Shown here: positions 24,327-36,319 of the stretch, in pieces
Layout of the letters: every line of letters begins with the position of its first letter
Numbering within the stretch: position 1 is the stretch's first letter
From: Punica granatum
Lineage: Eukaryota > Streptophyta > Magnoliopsida > Myrtales > Lythraceae
Length of the DNA: 64,000 nt
Reading direction: 5' to 3'
NCBI RefSeq assembly: GCF_007655135.1
Contig: NC_045128.1
Span: 6,510,001-6,574,000, forward strand
The notes under the pieces: generated by a model
The model's input: the letters and a program-made list of their open reading frames with translations, nothing else
What the model was told of the DNA's origin: nothing
Database searches by the model: none
Position numbers and translations under genes: made by a program

Positions 24327-24656
24327 TCATCTCGAGGTGATAGTTCCTGTTGGCTTCGTGACGTCCCTTGTGAAACCCATAAGGGGGGAGTGCGCCGACG
24401 AGAAATCCTTTAATTTGAAACGCATCTGCCTAAAGGCGTTGAAGAATAAAATGTTCGTCGAACTCCCATTATCTACCAGAATCCTCATCATGTTATATTT
24501 AGCGACCCGTGTAATGATTACTAGAGCATCATCATGGGGTTTGCTCACGTGTTCCGTGTCTACTTCCGAGAAACTGATCACTTGCTCATGCATAGGGGAC
24601 TTACATCTTCGCGTACCTATGAGGAGCATGACTCTGTAGGCATAGGACTTCCTCAT
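24327..24656 (-). pseudogene. Retropepsin-like protease fragment of the gypsy element
   Basis: The 109-aa frame contains ILVDNGSSTNILF, with the retroviral-type aspartic protease signature D-N/T-G-S and the usual preceding strand. Upstream ITRVAKYNMMRI fits the same fold. It normally follows gag and processes the polyprotein. Here it is cut off before reverse transcriptase and is isolated from gag by stops. Confidence 0.7.
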
Positions 24657-25269
24657 TCACGCCGAGTCTCCCCCCGCAACTGGACCTCTCGCGATAACAC
24701 TTATAGTCCTCCACGGGGTTTCGCCTCTTCTCCCTCCAGAAAGAGCCCTTTCTCTCTCATGCTCGCCCGAGGTGAGTGCTACTTGTGTTGTGTCCGCGGG
24801 TTTCCCGACTGCGACTTCTCACAGCAGCCTCGCCCTTGTGGTTCCTTTTTTCCAACGAACCTTTTGAGGAGGCCAAACTAAACCAGCTTCTCAATGTCTA
24901 CTTTCAAGTGGATGTGGTTCTCCAAGTCATGCACCCTGTGCAATGGTAATCACAAAATTTCCCAAACTCACTACCTATAGGTCTCTTCTTCCTAGGGGCC
25001 AGGGGGTGAGAGTTTGATCGGGTTTAGCTTTTTAATTTTTCAAGAATAGCTATCTACGAGGCATTAAAGGGAGTGTACTTCTCGCAGTAGCTCTTTTTCT
25101 CTTCTGTCCTCCCTTTTTTGCAGCCTTCTTTCCTTTCTTCTTTCTGTTCACTGGTCCTGACCTTTCCCTTTCCTCCTACCAGCGAGGACTCTTCCACCCT
25201 CATAAATTGTGAAGCCCTATACGCGAGGTCTTGGAAAGAGCTTGTGGGTGTTATGATTAGGCTTTTTAC

Positions 25270-26000
25270 GAGTTCTTCATTCTTGAGGCCTCTCTAGAAG
25301 GCGAACATACATTCTAATGGGGTGATCCCTTCAATCTCGGACAACACCTTCAAGAACTTATTGTAGTATTGCCTCGGTGATTCCCCTCTTTCTTGCTCCA
25401 TTGCGAACAGCTTTCTTGGATCCCACTTGACATGGCACATGCTAGCGAATCTTTCCTTGAGTTCCTTAAATCCCATGACCTTGCCAGGCTTCAGCGAATG
25501 GAACCAATCAGTTGCAATGCCTATGAGGGTCGCGGGAAACAGTAAGTAGTGTAGCTCTTCGCTTGCCCCTCTTGCCAGTAATTACTGGGTATGCCTACGC
25601 AGGTAATCCCGTGGGTCAGCGTTCCCATCGTACGCAGGGATCGAGGCACTACGAACTTGGGTGGCAAGGTAGTGGCCAAGATCTCTCTGCAAAGGGGAGA
25701 CCCTCCGTCTTCCACAAGCAATTGGGGCCCAAATTGGGCGTGTATGACCTTAGAGACTTCCGTGGCTACCGTTTTGGCCAGGTCCTTTGCCGTGAACTTC
25801 GGGGTTGAATCTTGGCCAAAGGTGCATAGTTTACCCGATATGACTCCGCTTCCCTTGGGTTCAGGAGGGGGTGGGCGAAGGAGCGTACATCGAGGCTAGA
25901 TGCCAAGGCATCGTCTTGATGGTTTAGACCCGTCTCTCTCGCAAGCGGGTTTGCTGGGGACACCTAACCACTCAAAAAGAGTACCTTTTTGGTGATTACA
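25270..26000 (-). pseudogene. Gag fragments of the gypsy element
   Basis: Minus-strand frames at 25521-25721 (contains LATTLPPKFVVP) and 25294-25476 (contains ESPRQYYNKFLKVLSEI) carry the retrotransposon gag pattern: a PPKF(V)P entry motif, then the helical 'ES..QYY..F' block of the capsid domain. The pieces are in different frames and separated by stops. They lie just inside the 5' LTR, as gag should. Confidence 0.7.
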
Positions 26001-26662
26001 GCATCTGTCACCTCCCGGAGCCTTGAGGGAAGTGCTTGTAATAGGGCCTGGTCCGAGTCTTCCTCAATGGGGGCTTAGCGCTGTTAATCAGCGATTGAGG
26101 AAATCTAATGTTGCAGTAGATCTGCGGGTGCAAATGGCTCTTCCCTAGTAGCAATGGGGGGAGAAGTTGGTGAAGGTGATTGTTACTGCTTGCCAATCAG
26201 CGGCTGTGGTAGGCTCATCGCTAACGGCTGTGTGTGTTGGGCGGCTCTCATTGTATCAACCATGGCCTTTACTTTCGACTTCCCACATACGAAGCCAAAT
26301 GTTGGTAAGAAAAGGCCATGATCTTCTCAGGTGTTGGGTTGTGTCCACGAGTGGCCTTGGCTCTAAGTGCCTGCAAGCAAAGAAGGGAGGCTAGGAGATG
26401 TTCCCAAATCCCTCTCCAATGATTAAGTTAGCCCCTAGATATATAGTGATGTGGAGAGAATCTGTCTAGAGTTGTTTGTCTTACCTTTTCTTGGAGAGTG
26501 ACGTTATCATATATAGGCTCATAGATTGGGGATAAAAGAGGGACCGAACATCTCTCATTTGCCTCGTGGGCTTATAGCCCTTACAAATGGACTTGTCGGA
26601 TTATGGAGCTTGATAGTTACCGGTTATGATTCTCGAAGACCGACTTTATGCCCCCAACAAAA

Positions 26663-27545
26663 GGGTAAATTGCACCGGTGGTTCAAAATATTTTACAAAT
26701 GTTTCATGATGGTCCAAAAAGTTTATTGCGCTACATGATGGTACAAAATGTTTCAAAGTTATTTCATGATGGTACAAATCGTCAATTGGCCCTGACGCCG
26801 TTAACATTTTGCTGACGTGGCGCGTCCTATGTGTCACTTTTGTTACGTGTAACCAATCATAGTGCGCCACGTCATTTAAGACAACATAAAATTTTAAAAA
26901 GTCCAAAAAAATACAATAAATAAATAAATAAATACAAAAAAAGAGTAAAAATTTTGAAAAAAAATAAAAAAAATATTTTAAAATTTTGAAAATTTTAAAA
27001 TTATTTTTTAAAATTTAATTTTTTTAAAAATATATAAAAATACAAAAAAGAGTAAAAATTTAGAAAAAAAATAAAAAATTATTTTAAAATTTACAAAATT
27101 TTAAATTTTTTTTTAAAAAAATTAATTTTTAAAAATTTTTTAAAATTAAATAATTTTTAAATATTTTTAAATTTAATAAAAAGAATTTTAAATTTAATAT
27201 TAAAAGTATTTTAAATTTAATATTAAAATTTTTAAAATTTTAAATTTAAATTGTAAATTTAAAGTTTAAAATTATTTTTAAAAGTTTTTAAAATTTAAAA
27301 TTATTTTTAAAAGTTTTAAAATTTTAAAATTTTTAGAATTATTTAAAATTTTTCGGCCACGTCAGCAAAGAGGTGACACGTAGTAGCCACGTCAGAGTCA
27401 GCTTGACGGCGTCAAGCTCGAGTTGACGATTTGTACCATCATGAAAAAACTTTGAAACATTTTTTATTATCATTTAGCGAAAAAAACCTTTTGGACTATC
27501 ATGAAATATTTGTAAAATATTTTGGGTCATCGGTGCAATTTACCT
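26663..27545. mobile_element. Mutator-type element at the gypsy LTR edge
   Basis: The 883-bp element starts GGGTAAATTGCACCGGTG and ends CATCGGTGCAATTTACCT. Inverted arms of about 150-200 bp ('tttcatgatggt', 'gacgccgtt', 'gacgtggc' and their complements) surround a core of almost pure A and T (about 26890-27350). A perfect 9-bp duplication, CCAACAAAA, flanks it (26654-26662 and 27546-27554). This fits a Mutator-superfamily MITE. It has no coding capacity. Confidence 0.85.
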
Positions 27546-29194
27546 CCAACAAAATCAAATGTAATGTTTTAACGAATCTTTTTGAGTAATTTATTCATTT
27601 ATTATTAATTAAACTTAATCAATGCATCCATCGAGGCTCGAATATATTAGTTGTATGGTGAAAGGACAAAAGCTTCAAAACAGATTCCATGGTTAATTAA
27701 TTAGTTGCAACCACGAGACAATTAGGTACGGTTGGCAAACTGCGTGTGGTTAGGGGGATGATTTGACTTGCCATACACGGATTGAAACTCCACTTGAAAT
27801 AATTGAGCAAGCCGAGAGTTTAATAGGGAATGGTTCAGTCGATCGATAAATTGAGAATAATTTTATCGAATAAAAAATAACTGTATGATAAAAATATAAT
27901 ATATCATTATCATCTAGTTGAAAAACGTTCCATCTAATCAGAACCGTCTACTTGGCCTGAGCTAAGTTTCCGCAAGAAGATAGGATCTTTGACTCTAATG
28001 CTTAATCCCTTCCTAGAGGAAAATCTATAGCGAAAGCAACATCAATTTCGTAGCAATGGCGATTGAATTAAATTGAGAGGAAAGAAAAATTATGAACCTA
28101 GGGGAAGGAGGTGAGAAAGCCACGGGACGAAGCAGGGGCAACCTCTCGGCCATATAGATGGGCGCGATCATGAGGGCTTAGCGAACACCAAACCCCGCCA
28201 CGATGAGTCCAAGCATCAGGAAGGCATTGGCGGTGTCGAAGCACATGAGGAGGGCCCCAGCAGAGAAAATCGACCCTGCTGTGACTATCGTATAGTTGCG
28301 ACCGGCCCAGACGGAAGTCCACCGGCAAGGGCGGATCCGATGAGGGAGTAGAGGTTGACAATGCGGGCGAGGATCTCAATCTGCCCGTCGCTGATTTAGA
28401 AGTCTTTCTTGATGTAGTCACCCGCTTCCCTCAACACCCCGACATCTGTTTTGTCCCAACAAATGATAAAATAATAAACTAAACAGAATTAGGGAACATC
28501 AAAGGAATTGTTAAAGTTTATTAGGTTGTAGAATTTTTTTAAGATTGTTTTGTCTCTAATTTATTAATCTTTTGATACAAATTATTAGATCTAATTAAGT
28601 TTTTTTGGGAACCACGAAGCAACATCTTTTTCAATATTTTTTGAATAGATGGTGACAAATTAGATGGTGACAAGAAAAATTGGATGATCGAGGGCAAAGT
28701 AACTACAAATACATGTACGAAATGAATGATAAATTCAGCTTGGAAAACATTTTTCATTTAATGAATTGGTCGAGGCAAACTTAATTAATCTAATGGTACG
28801 TGTCACATCGAGATATTAACAACAGTATTGTAGAGAACAGGGATGGATCAGGGAGAACTGAGGTGGGCAATTTCCCCCTAAAATTATATATTATGGTTCA
28901 TTTTTCTCTAAATATCCTCGTAATCATTTCCTAAATTAAAAGCATTACCATTCTATACGTCTCCTCAAAGAGTTCACCGCCTCTTCAATCGAAATCCTGA
29001 GTCCGATCTTGGTAGAGAGTTGCAAGAACTAAAAGTGTTACCACATAACTAAGTAATATTGAGGTCATCAAAATTTCGGAGGCACAAGCCAAGGCGTATT
29101 CGTTCTTCCGAGCCGTTTTTTTTTTTGGGAAGCCATCGAAATCTCGGACCGCGGAAGCCCGGTGATCCTCAACCACAACTTTCTGCTCAGCCAT

Positions 29195-31890
29195 CTTTCT
29201 TGAAAAATAGATTGGTTGCGAATGACGGTGGGAGAGACAGACGCCTTACGAGTAAACTAATGGAGGAGATTTGAAGAGCTTTTTATGGACGGATTGAAGA
29301 AGTCGAGGTCGTCTACACTGACAAATGTATAGTCACATCATTTATATTGTGACAAGAAATCGGGAATCCTGCCGGATTTATGTGAGTCATTGATGGCGAA
29401 CATCTTGGTTTATACTAGTACGGACTAATCTATCTTTCCGATGAATTCAGTCCCCCCATTTTTCGTGTTAAATTTACGTTTTGATCATGCTGAGGTCTGT
29501 TTCTCCTTGATTAACCTTTCTTGGGTTATATACCCACTATATATCGAAGGGTTGTTTTTGCCAAGCTTGAATATTCAACTGATAAACTTGGAAAATAGAA
29601 TATTGTGCAAAAGTTGTATCCGACTCGATAAGCAAATTATGTTTGCAGGGTCTGAATTGCGGTAAGTGTCGTGTTCAAATTGTTTAGATATATGATCAAT
29701 TTGTCTGATTTTTCCCTGCTTAGGCATTGACCGCATCAATTATTTGCACTGTCCTTAGTCAAAGTCAATATAGGCCATCGGCCACCACTCATAAATGACA
29801 CTCATCCGTGAACTTTTGATATATTTCTACCCAGCATCACACCACGTTCATTGCATGAAAAATAATCCCCATAGTTGCACGATGCATGTCACACTTTGAG
29901 CTCGAAATTAATCTGATAAGGATAGATTTCGGGATGAAATACAGATATACTTCTACGTAGGAACGGATACACGAAATATTTCTCCGACGAGTGAGCACGT
30001 GCTTGTCGTAAAATTAAGAACGGGGCCACCGTCTTCCATTGGACCACCAAAGTCTCCCGGGCAGACTTATATTCATTAGACACGTATATGATTTCTGCTT
30101 TTGCACTTACTCATTATACTGGTTAGTAAAACCTTGACGGGCGAATAGTCTTCGAATCACCCGAAGAAATATTATCCTCTCAAGATTCGAAATTATAAGT
30201 GTGATATCACGTGTAGTTTGACCTATTTGCCAAAAATATACAAAAATAATTGGTTGGGCACAGGGTTGTCCAGTCAACTGCAACCTTTGCATATATCCTT
30301 ATATTACCGGCAGAAAAGCAGGTAAGGATTTGATAATTGATAGCCCGCATGGTCGGCTGGCTTGTCATTTTGGCAAATCAATGGGAGACGAGAGAAAGAA
30401 TTTCAATTTAGTGGTACTATTTTTTTTATCTGAAATTAAGATATTTTTTATTCGATTCTCATCTATAGAGATATTTTTGGTACTCCTCAATTTTATTAGA
30501 CGTTTACTATATTAGCTTATGGGCCTATGTTATGGAAAATGGATAAAATTGAATTTACATTGAGCAAGGAGTCTAGTGTTTGTTATAACATATTGATTTG
30601 GAACCTTTTTTAGTTTAATTCTTATTACTGAAAAAATTGAATTTATTTTTGGTCAATAGATGACTCTAAGAATGATATCATCAAAAAAATAAAGGTGACT
30701 TTGAAATTTCAAAGTACTTTCTTCTTTTAAGTCATATGGTTACGATAATTTGCTTCCAATAAAAAAAAATCGAATTGTTTCATAATTCTTCCCTTAGTAC
30801 CGGGGGATCATATATGTTGGGTACACATATAAACGCAATATATCTTGTTCCTTAATAGAAAGGAAAAAAAATCCCCTTTAAACCTATTAGAGGAAGACTT
30901 GCTGAGCAAAATTAGATCCAACTTCTTAATGCACAACTTTTTGAAACATTACTTAATATAAATTTCGTGCAATTTATACTTTCTGAATTTTAACACATGA
31001 TTCTGCAAAATAGTTATGCATGTAATCATTTTTTATTGGGAAAATTTTACCATGATATAGAGTTACAAGGACATAGTTAATACTTTCAGTGCAATGTTGA
31101 GTACTTCAGTTTATGTATTTAGTTCTTTATCCTCTTCATCATTAAATGGTAGGAGCATTAAATATTGGAGCTAAAGTCCAAAGCACGTGAATTGAAGTTT
31201 TTGCTTTTCATTACCGAATAGTAGATATACTAAAGTTTTAAATTTAAAAATGCCAAACACCTAAACTGAAAAATATTAAATACGTCATAATAACTCACTA
31301 TTTTATAAGATGGATCTTTATATTAAATAGAAATTGTGGGGCCATCATCATGACTCATGCGGGTAAAATGTAAGCACTGAAAAACTATGCACAAGGCACG
31401 AAAGGCGAGTGTTGCCCCCCGCATCAACAATTTTCAAAGGTAGTCTCCCTTTCCATGACTCCCAAATGGATCTGCCTGCCCAAAAGTTTTGGGGGAAACG
31501 TCTACTTTACATTTTTCTACCAAACGTTGATTTTGGAAAATTGTTATGGAAAATGAATTACTTGAATTTTTTTTAATTACTTGAATTTTTTTCCAGGTAA
31601 CTTATTTGACTACAAGTAGTTTACTAATTTTCTACGTAATCTTGAATTACAACTAAATTACTTGGAGAATTTTCAAAAAAGTAGGTACCATGGAAATCCT
31701 TTAAGCGAGAGATCAAAACAAAGCATATCTTGTTAACATCTCTCAACTTAAAGCGATCGGAAACAGTTACTATATTGGCTAGGCATAGGGCTAGAAGGCG
31801 TAATTAACTAAGCTAGCTAGTTCCCCCACTGCCTTGCCCCTAGCCCTGCCTTGGCCCTCCCACAAGGTTTGCTATGGCTAATAAGATAAG
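29195..31890. other. Spacer between psi-2 and PLT-A, partly duplicated elsewhere
   Basis: No gene recognised. Blocks at about 30590-30850 ('ataattcttcccttagta', near 30780) and 31338-31560 ('gtctccctttccatga') have diverged counterparts at about 37130-37470 and 37700-37910. This stretch is the 3' flank of PLT-A and should contain its transcript end. Confidence 0.5.
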
Positions 31891-34800
31891 TTAGGCGGTC
31901 TCTGGTCGCTTCTCCGGTGGCCCCGTGGAGCTACTGTTTTTGTCGTTGTTACTGCGGGGCACATTGGAATTGGGAGCCTCTCTTTGGTTGTTCTGGAGCT
32001 TCTTGGCCACCGACCTCCACCGGTGGTAGCTCCCGAACAGGACTTCCATATCCTCGAGGGTCCGCCCACGCGTCTCGGGCAGCAGCACGTAGAAGAACAC
32101 CCAAGACGCTGCCGCTATTGATGCGTAGAGGTAGAAGGCACCGCTGATGGTGATGGCCTCATAAAGAGAGATGAATGTCATAGAGTTGACGCCACTTAGT
32201 AACCGGTTCACTGCCACGCCGATGGATGCCCCCTGGGCTCGAAGCCTTAGCGGGTATATCTCCGAGCTGTAGACCCAGGCGATGGGGCCCAACCCCATCG
32301 AGAATGAACCCACGAAGGTCAGTACCATAGCGATGCACACAACGAGGGCCCACGTCACCTGCCCGTCCGGGTGGTGGTCCACCACCTCCAGCGCACTAGC
32401 GAGGGTCATCAATGAAATGACCATGCCACCCGCGCTGGCGAGGAGAATCGGCCGCCTCCCGAGTCTGTCGAGATAAAAGGTTGAGATCAAGATGCAGACG
32501 GTCTTGGAAAATCCGACCGCCACGGTGGCAAGCAGCTTCTTGTCGGTTGACGTGAGCCCGGCCTTCGCAAAGATACGTGGGCTGTACAGGACCACCGTGT
32601 CGACCCCTGATGCCTGCTGGAAGAACTGGATGCCGACACCTGCGATCAAAATGTGGCGAACAGCCGGAGTCGGGTGGAGGAGCAGCTCCCTCCACACGCC
32701 TGACCCGCTGCTCTTCTTCTTCACTACCTTCACGACGTCGTCATTGCTTTCTGGGGGTATCCCGGCGGCTTCTTTGATGTCAGCGAGCCTTTCCTCGGCC
32801 TCCTGGTTCGAGTCTGAAGTCCTGTAGAGTACCTTCCTGGCCTCACCCAAGCGGCCCTGCATGACTAGCCAACGGGGAGATTCAGGCATGGCCATGACGC
32901 CAGCGGCAAGGATGACTGAAGGGATGGCCCCCAGCCCGAGCATGCATCGCCATCCCAGGTGCAACGGGAGCTTCGAGAAGCCGTAGTTCGATATGTACCC
33001 GAGGAGCACACCGATGTTGATGAATACCTGGAAGTACAAAAATCACCATTGATGAAACAGCATGTATAAAAACGTCTTACGTATCCAACAATTATGTATC
33101 GACCAAAAAAAATACGGATCCAACAATTATGATGTAAAAAAAAAGAAATTTCAATTACATAAATTATTCAGGAAATAAAAAGATATAAAGAATTGTCATA
33201 TTCACGTAAATCTCATGATTGATTCAAGAATAATGATATATACCATATAACATATATATATATAGGTGTACATAAAAAATTTAGAATCCGTTTGGGTTTG
33301 GTTTTGAAGTGAAAATATATTTCAATCCACTTTATTTTATTAATTTTACTTTTTTTCAATTCAACAGTACAATTATTTTTTTCTTTTTTTTCAATTTTTT
33401 ATCTTAATTACTATTTAATTTAATTTTTTAATATTAAATTTTTTCAACTATTCATTATTTCTTTTTTACAATTCAATAATACAATCATTATTTTTTTATC
33501 TTCTTTCATAACCCCATTATTAAATTCCACTTAAATATATATAAATACTTTCTTATCAATATATTTGTTTGTATTTTACCTATTTTAATGAGAATAGAGA
33601 AATTTAATTCTATTGCTAAACGGATCCGAATTATTTTGGTTCTTATCTCATTCTTGACTTCTTAGTTCTAGTACAAGCGATAAATGTCATATTTGACTTT
33701 TAGTACATGAATTGAATTTATAGCGAGAATAGCTTTCTTTCCAGTTTTGATTAAATTATAGAAGGGCACGTTTCGAATAAAATATCTATCGTGGTCATTG
33801 GTGGGTAAATTCTAACATTAGAACTCAAGGTATGCAATTACATCTAGTATATCATAGTCGCATATAATTTAACAATACCAACAAATGGAAAATTAAACGA
33901 AAAAAAAACCAGGAAATCTTAATTATTTTTTTATCACGATGAAATGTTAATTGGTTTTGGAACATTCGTATCGACATCAAGATTGTATAATAATTCCATG
34001 TTTTATTGGTGGAGGCTAAAAATTTATTGATATATCACAATCGTCTATATATCTTTTCAAATATGTTACTAGTAAGTTATGATAGCTTCTCAATCTAATT
34101 AAATCAAGATACATGTCATAGAACATGGTTCTTTGTATAAAAATAATTTGGTTGTCAAAGTTTGTTGACTTAAAAATTATATATATGTATGTGTGTGTAT
34201 ATAACCCCTTAAAAATTTATATACCAAGATATTCATGTGATGGATTAGTTGTCTTTATATTTGACATCGGATTTTCTCTTAATACTATTACGTCCGTCGC
34301 ATTTGAAAAGTCATTGGATTCCCTTAATTTGTCCATTTTATAAATTTATAATGGCCAATCTTCATTAAAGATAAAATTATTCCTTACATAATATCGGTCC
34401 ACCCAATGGAAAAACATACCATGTGAGACGTCTAAATCTGAGTATCGTGAATGATTGAATTGGAAGCTTAATTAAACTCCAAAAGGAGGTTGAAAATTCA
34501 ACCAAAAACGAACGAAAACAAAGAAAAACGGACCTCTGGGAAGGAGGTGAGGAAGCCACGGGCGGAAGCGGGGGCAACTTCTGCAGAGTAGACAGGGGCG
34601 ATCATGAGGGCGTACCCAGTACCGATCCCCGCCACAACTCGGCCAGCCATGAGGAAGGCATAGTTGGTGGCGAAAGCCATGAAGAAGGCGCCGACTAAGA
34701 AGATTGCACCGGCAATCACTATGGTGTAGCGGCGGCCCACATAGTCAGAGGTCCTACCGGCCATGGGGGCACCGAGGAGCGACATGATGTTGATCATGCC

Positions 34801-35678
34801 GTTGAGGACCTCTATCCCTACGTCGCTCACCTTCAAGTCTTTCTGGATGAAGTCCGCCGCCCCACTCATGACACCGCCATCTATACCATAAAAATAGAGA
34901 ATCAAGAAAAATTAATTAGATTACCAGAACCTGGACCAATATATACATAAATATTCTCGAACACGCAGACCGAAATATATTGTGACGAATATCATTCATT
35001 TGGACTTGAAGTAAACACGCGTTGTAAAGAAATGATTGCTTAGTATATTCAAGATTGAATAGCTCTCCTCTATTAATTGAATATCGATTTATTCCAAATT
35101 CACATGCTAATTAGCGTCTTTTACGCCAAAAGAAAGAACTGCATGTGAGTATCGTGATGCCCCTCAGAGACCAAGTGGATAACATTTCGTCCAAAGTTCA
35201 AGGTAAAAGTCGCTTCATGTCATTTTCTTATGGTCACGTGATTTCATTTCATTATTTTCCATTTCATTGTAATTCCACCAATAAAAGAGTGTTTTCTTGA
35301 TGTAAGCACATGTGAATCACCCAAATTAAAGTTCAATTTTCTTTTTGGATAGCTCGTGAACTACCATTAATCAAAGGGGCAAACGAGCCCAATACAAAAG
35401 TCACCCAAATTAAAGTTCTAATTATTCAGACAGATAAAAGAATAAAAGAGTTCTGTTTTTTTCAATTTTGAAGGAGAGAGAACAAAATTAAGAAGCTAGC
35501 TGCAGAAGTAAACTCACTCACCATAGCCAATTAAGATGGAAGTCATGGAGGCAAGGACGGTGATAGCAATGGCATACCCGTTCCTCTTCTTCGGCTTGCT
35601 CGGTTCGTTGCTGCCAAAGGCCTCCACGGTCGGCAACGGTCCCCGGGCATCTTCGACCACGGACTTACGCTCTGCCAT
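31891..35678 (-). CDS. PLT: Polyol/monosaccharide transporter PLT-A (sugar-porter MFS)
   Basis: Three exons join to 546 aa: 35678-35522, 34880-34534 and 33027-31891. Introns of 641 and 1506 bp have GT-AG ends. The first lies after one base of the Asp codon in the GYD motif; the second falls between codons after SFPE. Sugar-porter signatures are in place: GRTSDYVGRR (94-103), PESPRW (216-221), QQASGVD (305-311), LDRLGRRP (354-361) and PETRGR (485-490). The length and twelve-helix plan match plant PLT/PMT proteins, which take up sorbitol, mannitol, inositol and hexoses with protons. Substrate and membrane are not readable here. The start at 35678 (MAERK) is chosen over an ATG six codons upstream because the other copies begin MAEN/MAEQ. 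GYDGGV replaces the usual GYDIGV. Confidence 0.93.
33281..33640. mobile_element. MITE in PLT-A intron 2
   Basis: Inverted ends ATCCGTTTGGGTTTGG (left) and CTAAACGGATCC (right) enclose about 330 bp of very T-rich DNA. The body ('gaagtgaaaatatatttc', 'ttttcaattcaac') matches, in opposite orientation, the element in intron 2 of PLT-B (50054-50427). I did not define a target duplication. Confidence 0.6.
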
Positions 35679-35805
35679 GTTCCAATTCCAACACAACAGC
35701 CCACGAGGGAAAACAAAACAGAGGAGGCAGAGAGAGACACAGAGAGAGAGAGAGAAGAGGTTATGGCGGAGGCTTCGGGGGTTGGGTTTGCAGTGCCTGC
35801 TGCTT

Positions 35806-35814
35806 CTTTTATAG
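35806..35814 (-). promoter_or_regulatory. Probable TATA box of PLT-A
   Basis: The minus strand reads CTATAAAAG, a strong plant TATA box, 128 bp before the chosen ATG. The leader between them is CT-rich (GA-rich on the plus strand, 35744-35757), common in plant 5' UTRs. Confidence 0.65.
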
Positions 35815-36282
35815 GAAGATAAGGGGAGGGGTAGAGAAAATATTTAGTGAGTAATATATAATTACTTGATTGTATAAAATTTTATTTATGAATGACGAAT
35901 ATATTATTATATAATTCTTTTTTTCTTTTTTTCTTTTTTTGTGCATCTCATTCAGAGGTGAAATTTTACATAATCAAGTGATTGTGTATTATTCACTTAA
36001 TATTTTTTCAATTGGGGGAGTGGGTGTGCGTGTGTGGAAGCAAACCGGCTGTACTTCGTGCTGAGACGATAATGTTTGTCCCGTAATATACATGACACAT
36101 AAATTTTATTTTGTCTAGAATAGTTTCTTTTTATATTTTTAAAAACTAATATTTATTAATGAACTCTAATCAACTTGAGATACTATACCATTCCATGCAG
36201 TACTTTCTCGTGCTCTGGCCACGTTAGTTGATCGGTACTAATTAAAGCCTAGCATCAGCCTTTTGCCAAATGAAAGGTCTTG

Positions 36283-36283
<1 letters not shown>

Positions 36284-36317
<34 letters not shown>
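36284..36317 (+). repeat. G34 homopolymer
   Basis: Thirty-four consecutive G residues, about 470 bp upstream of the PLT-A TATA box (C-run on the gene's coding strand). It could fold into G-quadruplexes. Its exact length is prone to sequencing error. Confidence 0.8.
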
Positions 36318-36318
<1 letters not shown>

Positions 36319-36319
36319 G

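Larger units (their letters stand above)
22188..26659 (-). mobile_element. Deleted Ty3/gypsy retrotransposon in psi-2 intron 2
   Basis: LTRs lie at 22188-22900 (3' LTR, interrupted) and 26300-26659 (5' LTR, 360 bp, TGTTGG...CCAACA). The 5-bp duplication is AAATC: left copy at 22183-22187, right copy at 27552-27556 beyond a later Mutator insertion. Minus-strand pieces in order are gag (about 26000-25290) and retropepsin (about 24656-24330). Reverse transcriptase, RNase H and integrase are missing, so most of pol was deleted near 24300. A plus-strand frame (about 23600-24238) next to the 3' LTR recalls the antisense extra ORF of Tat/Retand-type gypsy elements. All frames are broken. Confidence 0.8.
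21850..29194 (-). pseudogene. Polyol transporter pseudogene psi-2, split by nested transposons
   Basis: Three pieces in order match PLT-A and PLT-B. Exon 1 is 29045-29194 and starts MAEQKVVVED, with its donor altered (TATGTGG where the live genes have TATGGTGAG). Exon 2 is 28098-28445, 348 bp instead of 347, with an in-frame TAA after the KKDF segment and TAG where the last codon should be GAG. Exon 3 is only the first part, 22119 down to about 21850, with its acceptor AG changed to TG. The last two thirds of exon 3 are gone. Intron 2 now holds a gypsy element, a copia solo LTR and a Mutator element, which lengthen it to about 6 kb. The gene cannot make a transporter. Confidence 0.85.

Noticed and set aside
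31917..32827. Plus-strand and alternate-frame ORFs across PLT-A exon 3
   Set aside because: They are shadows of the GC-rich transporter exon; the true frame shows all sugar-porter motifs. The same holds at 48301-49254 and 63544-63894.
33028..33039. MYFQ residues before exon 3 of PLT-A (also 49455-49466 in PLT-B)
   Set aside because: They come from the intron's 3' end: the CAG acceptor lies directly before GTATTC, and the exon begins with VFIN.
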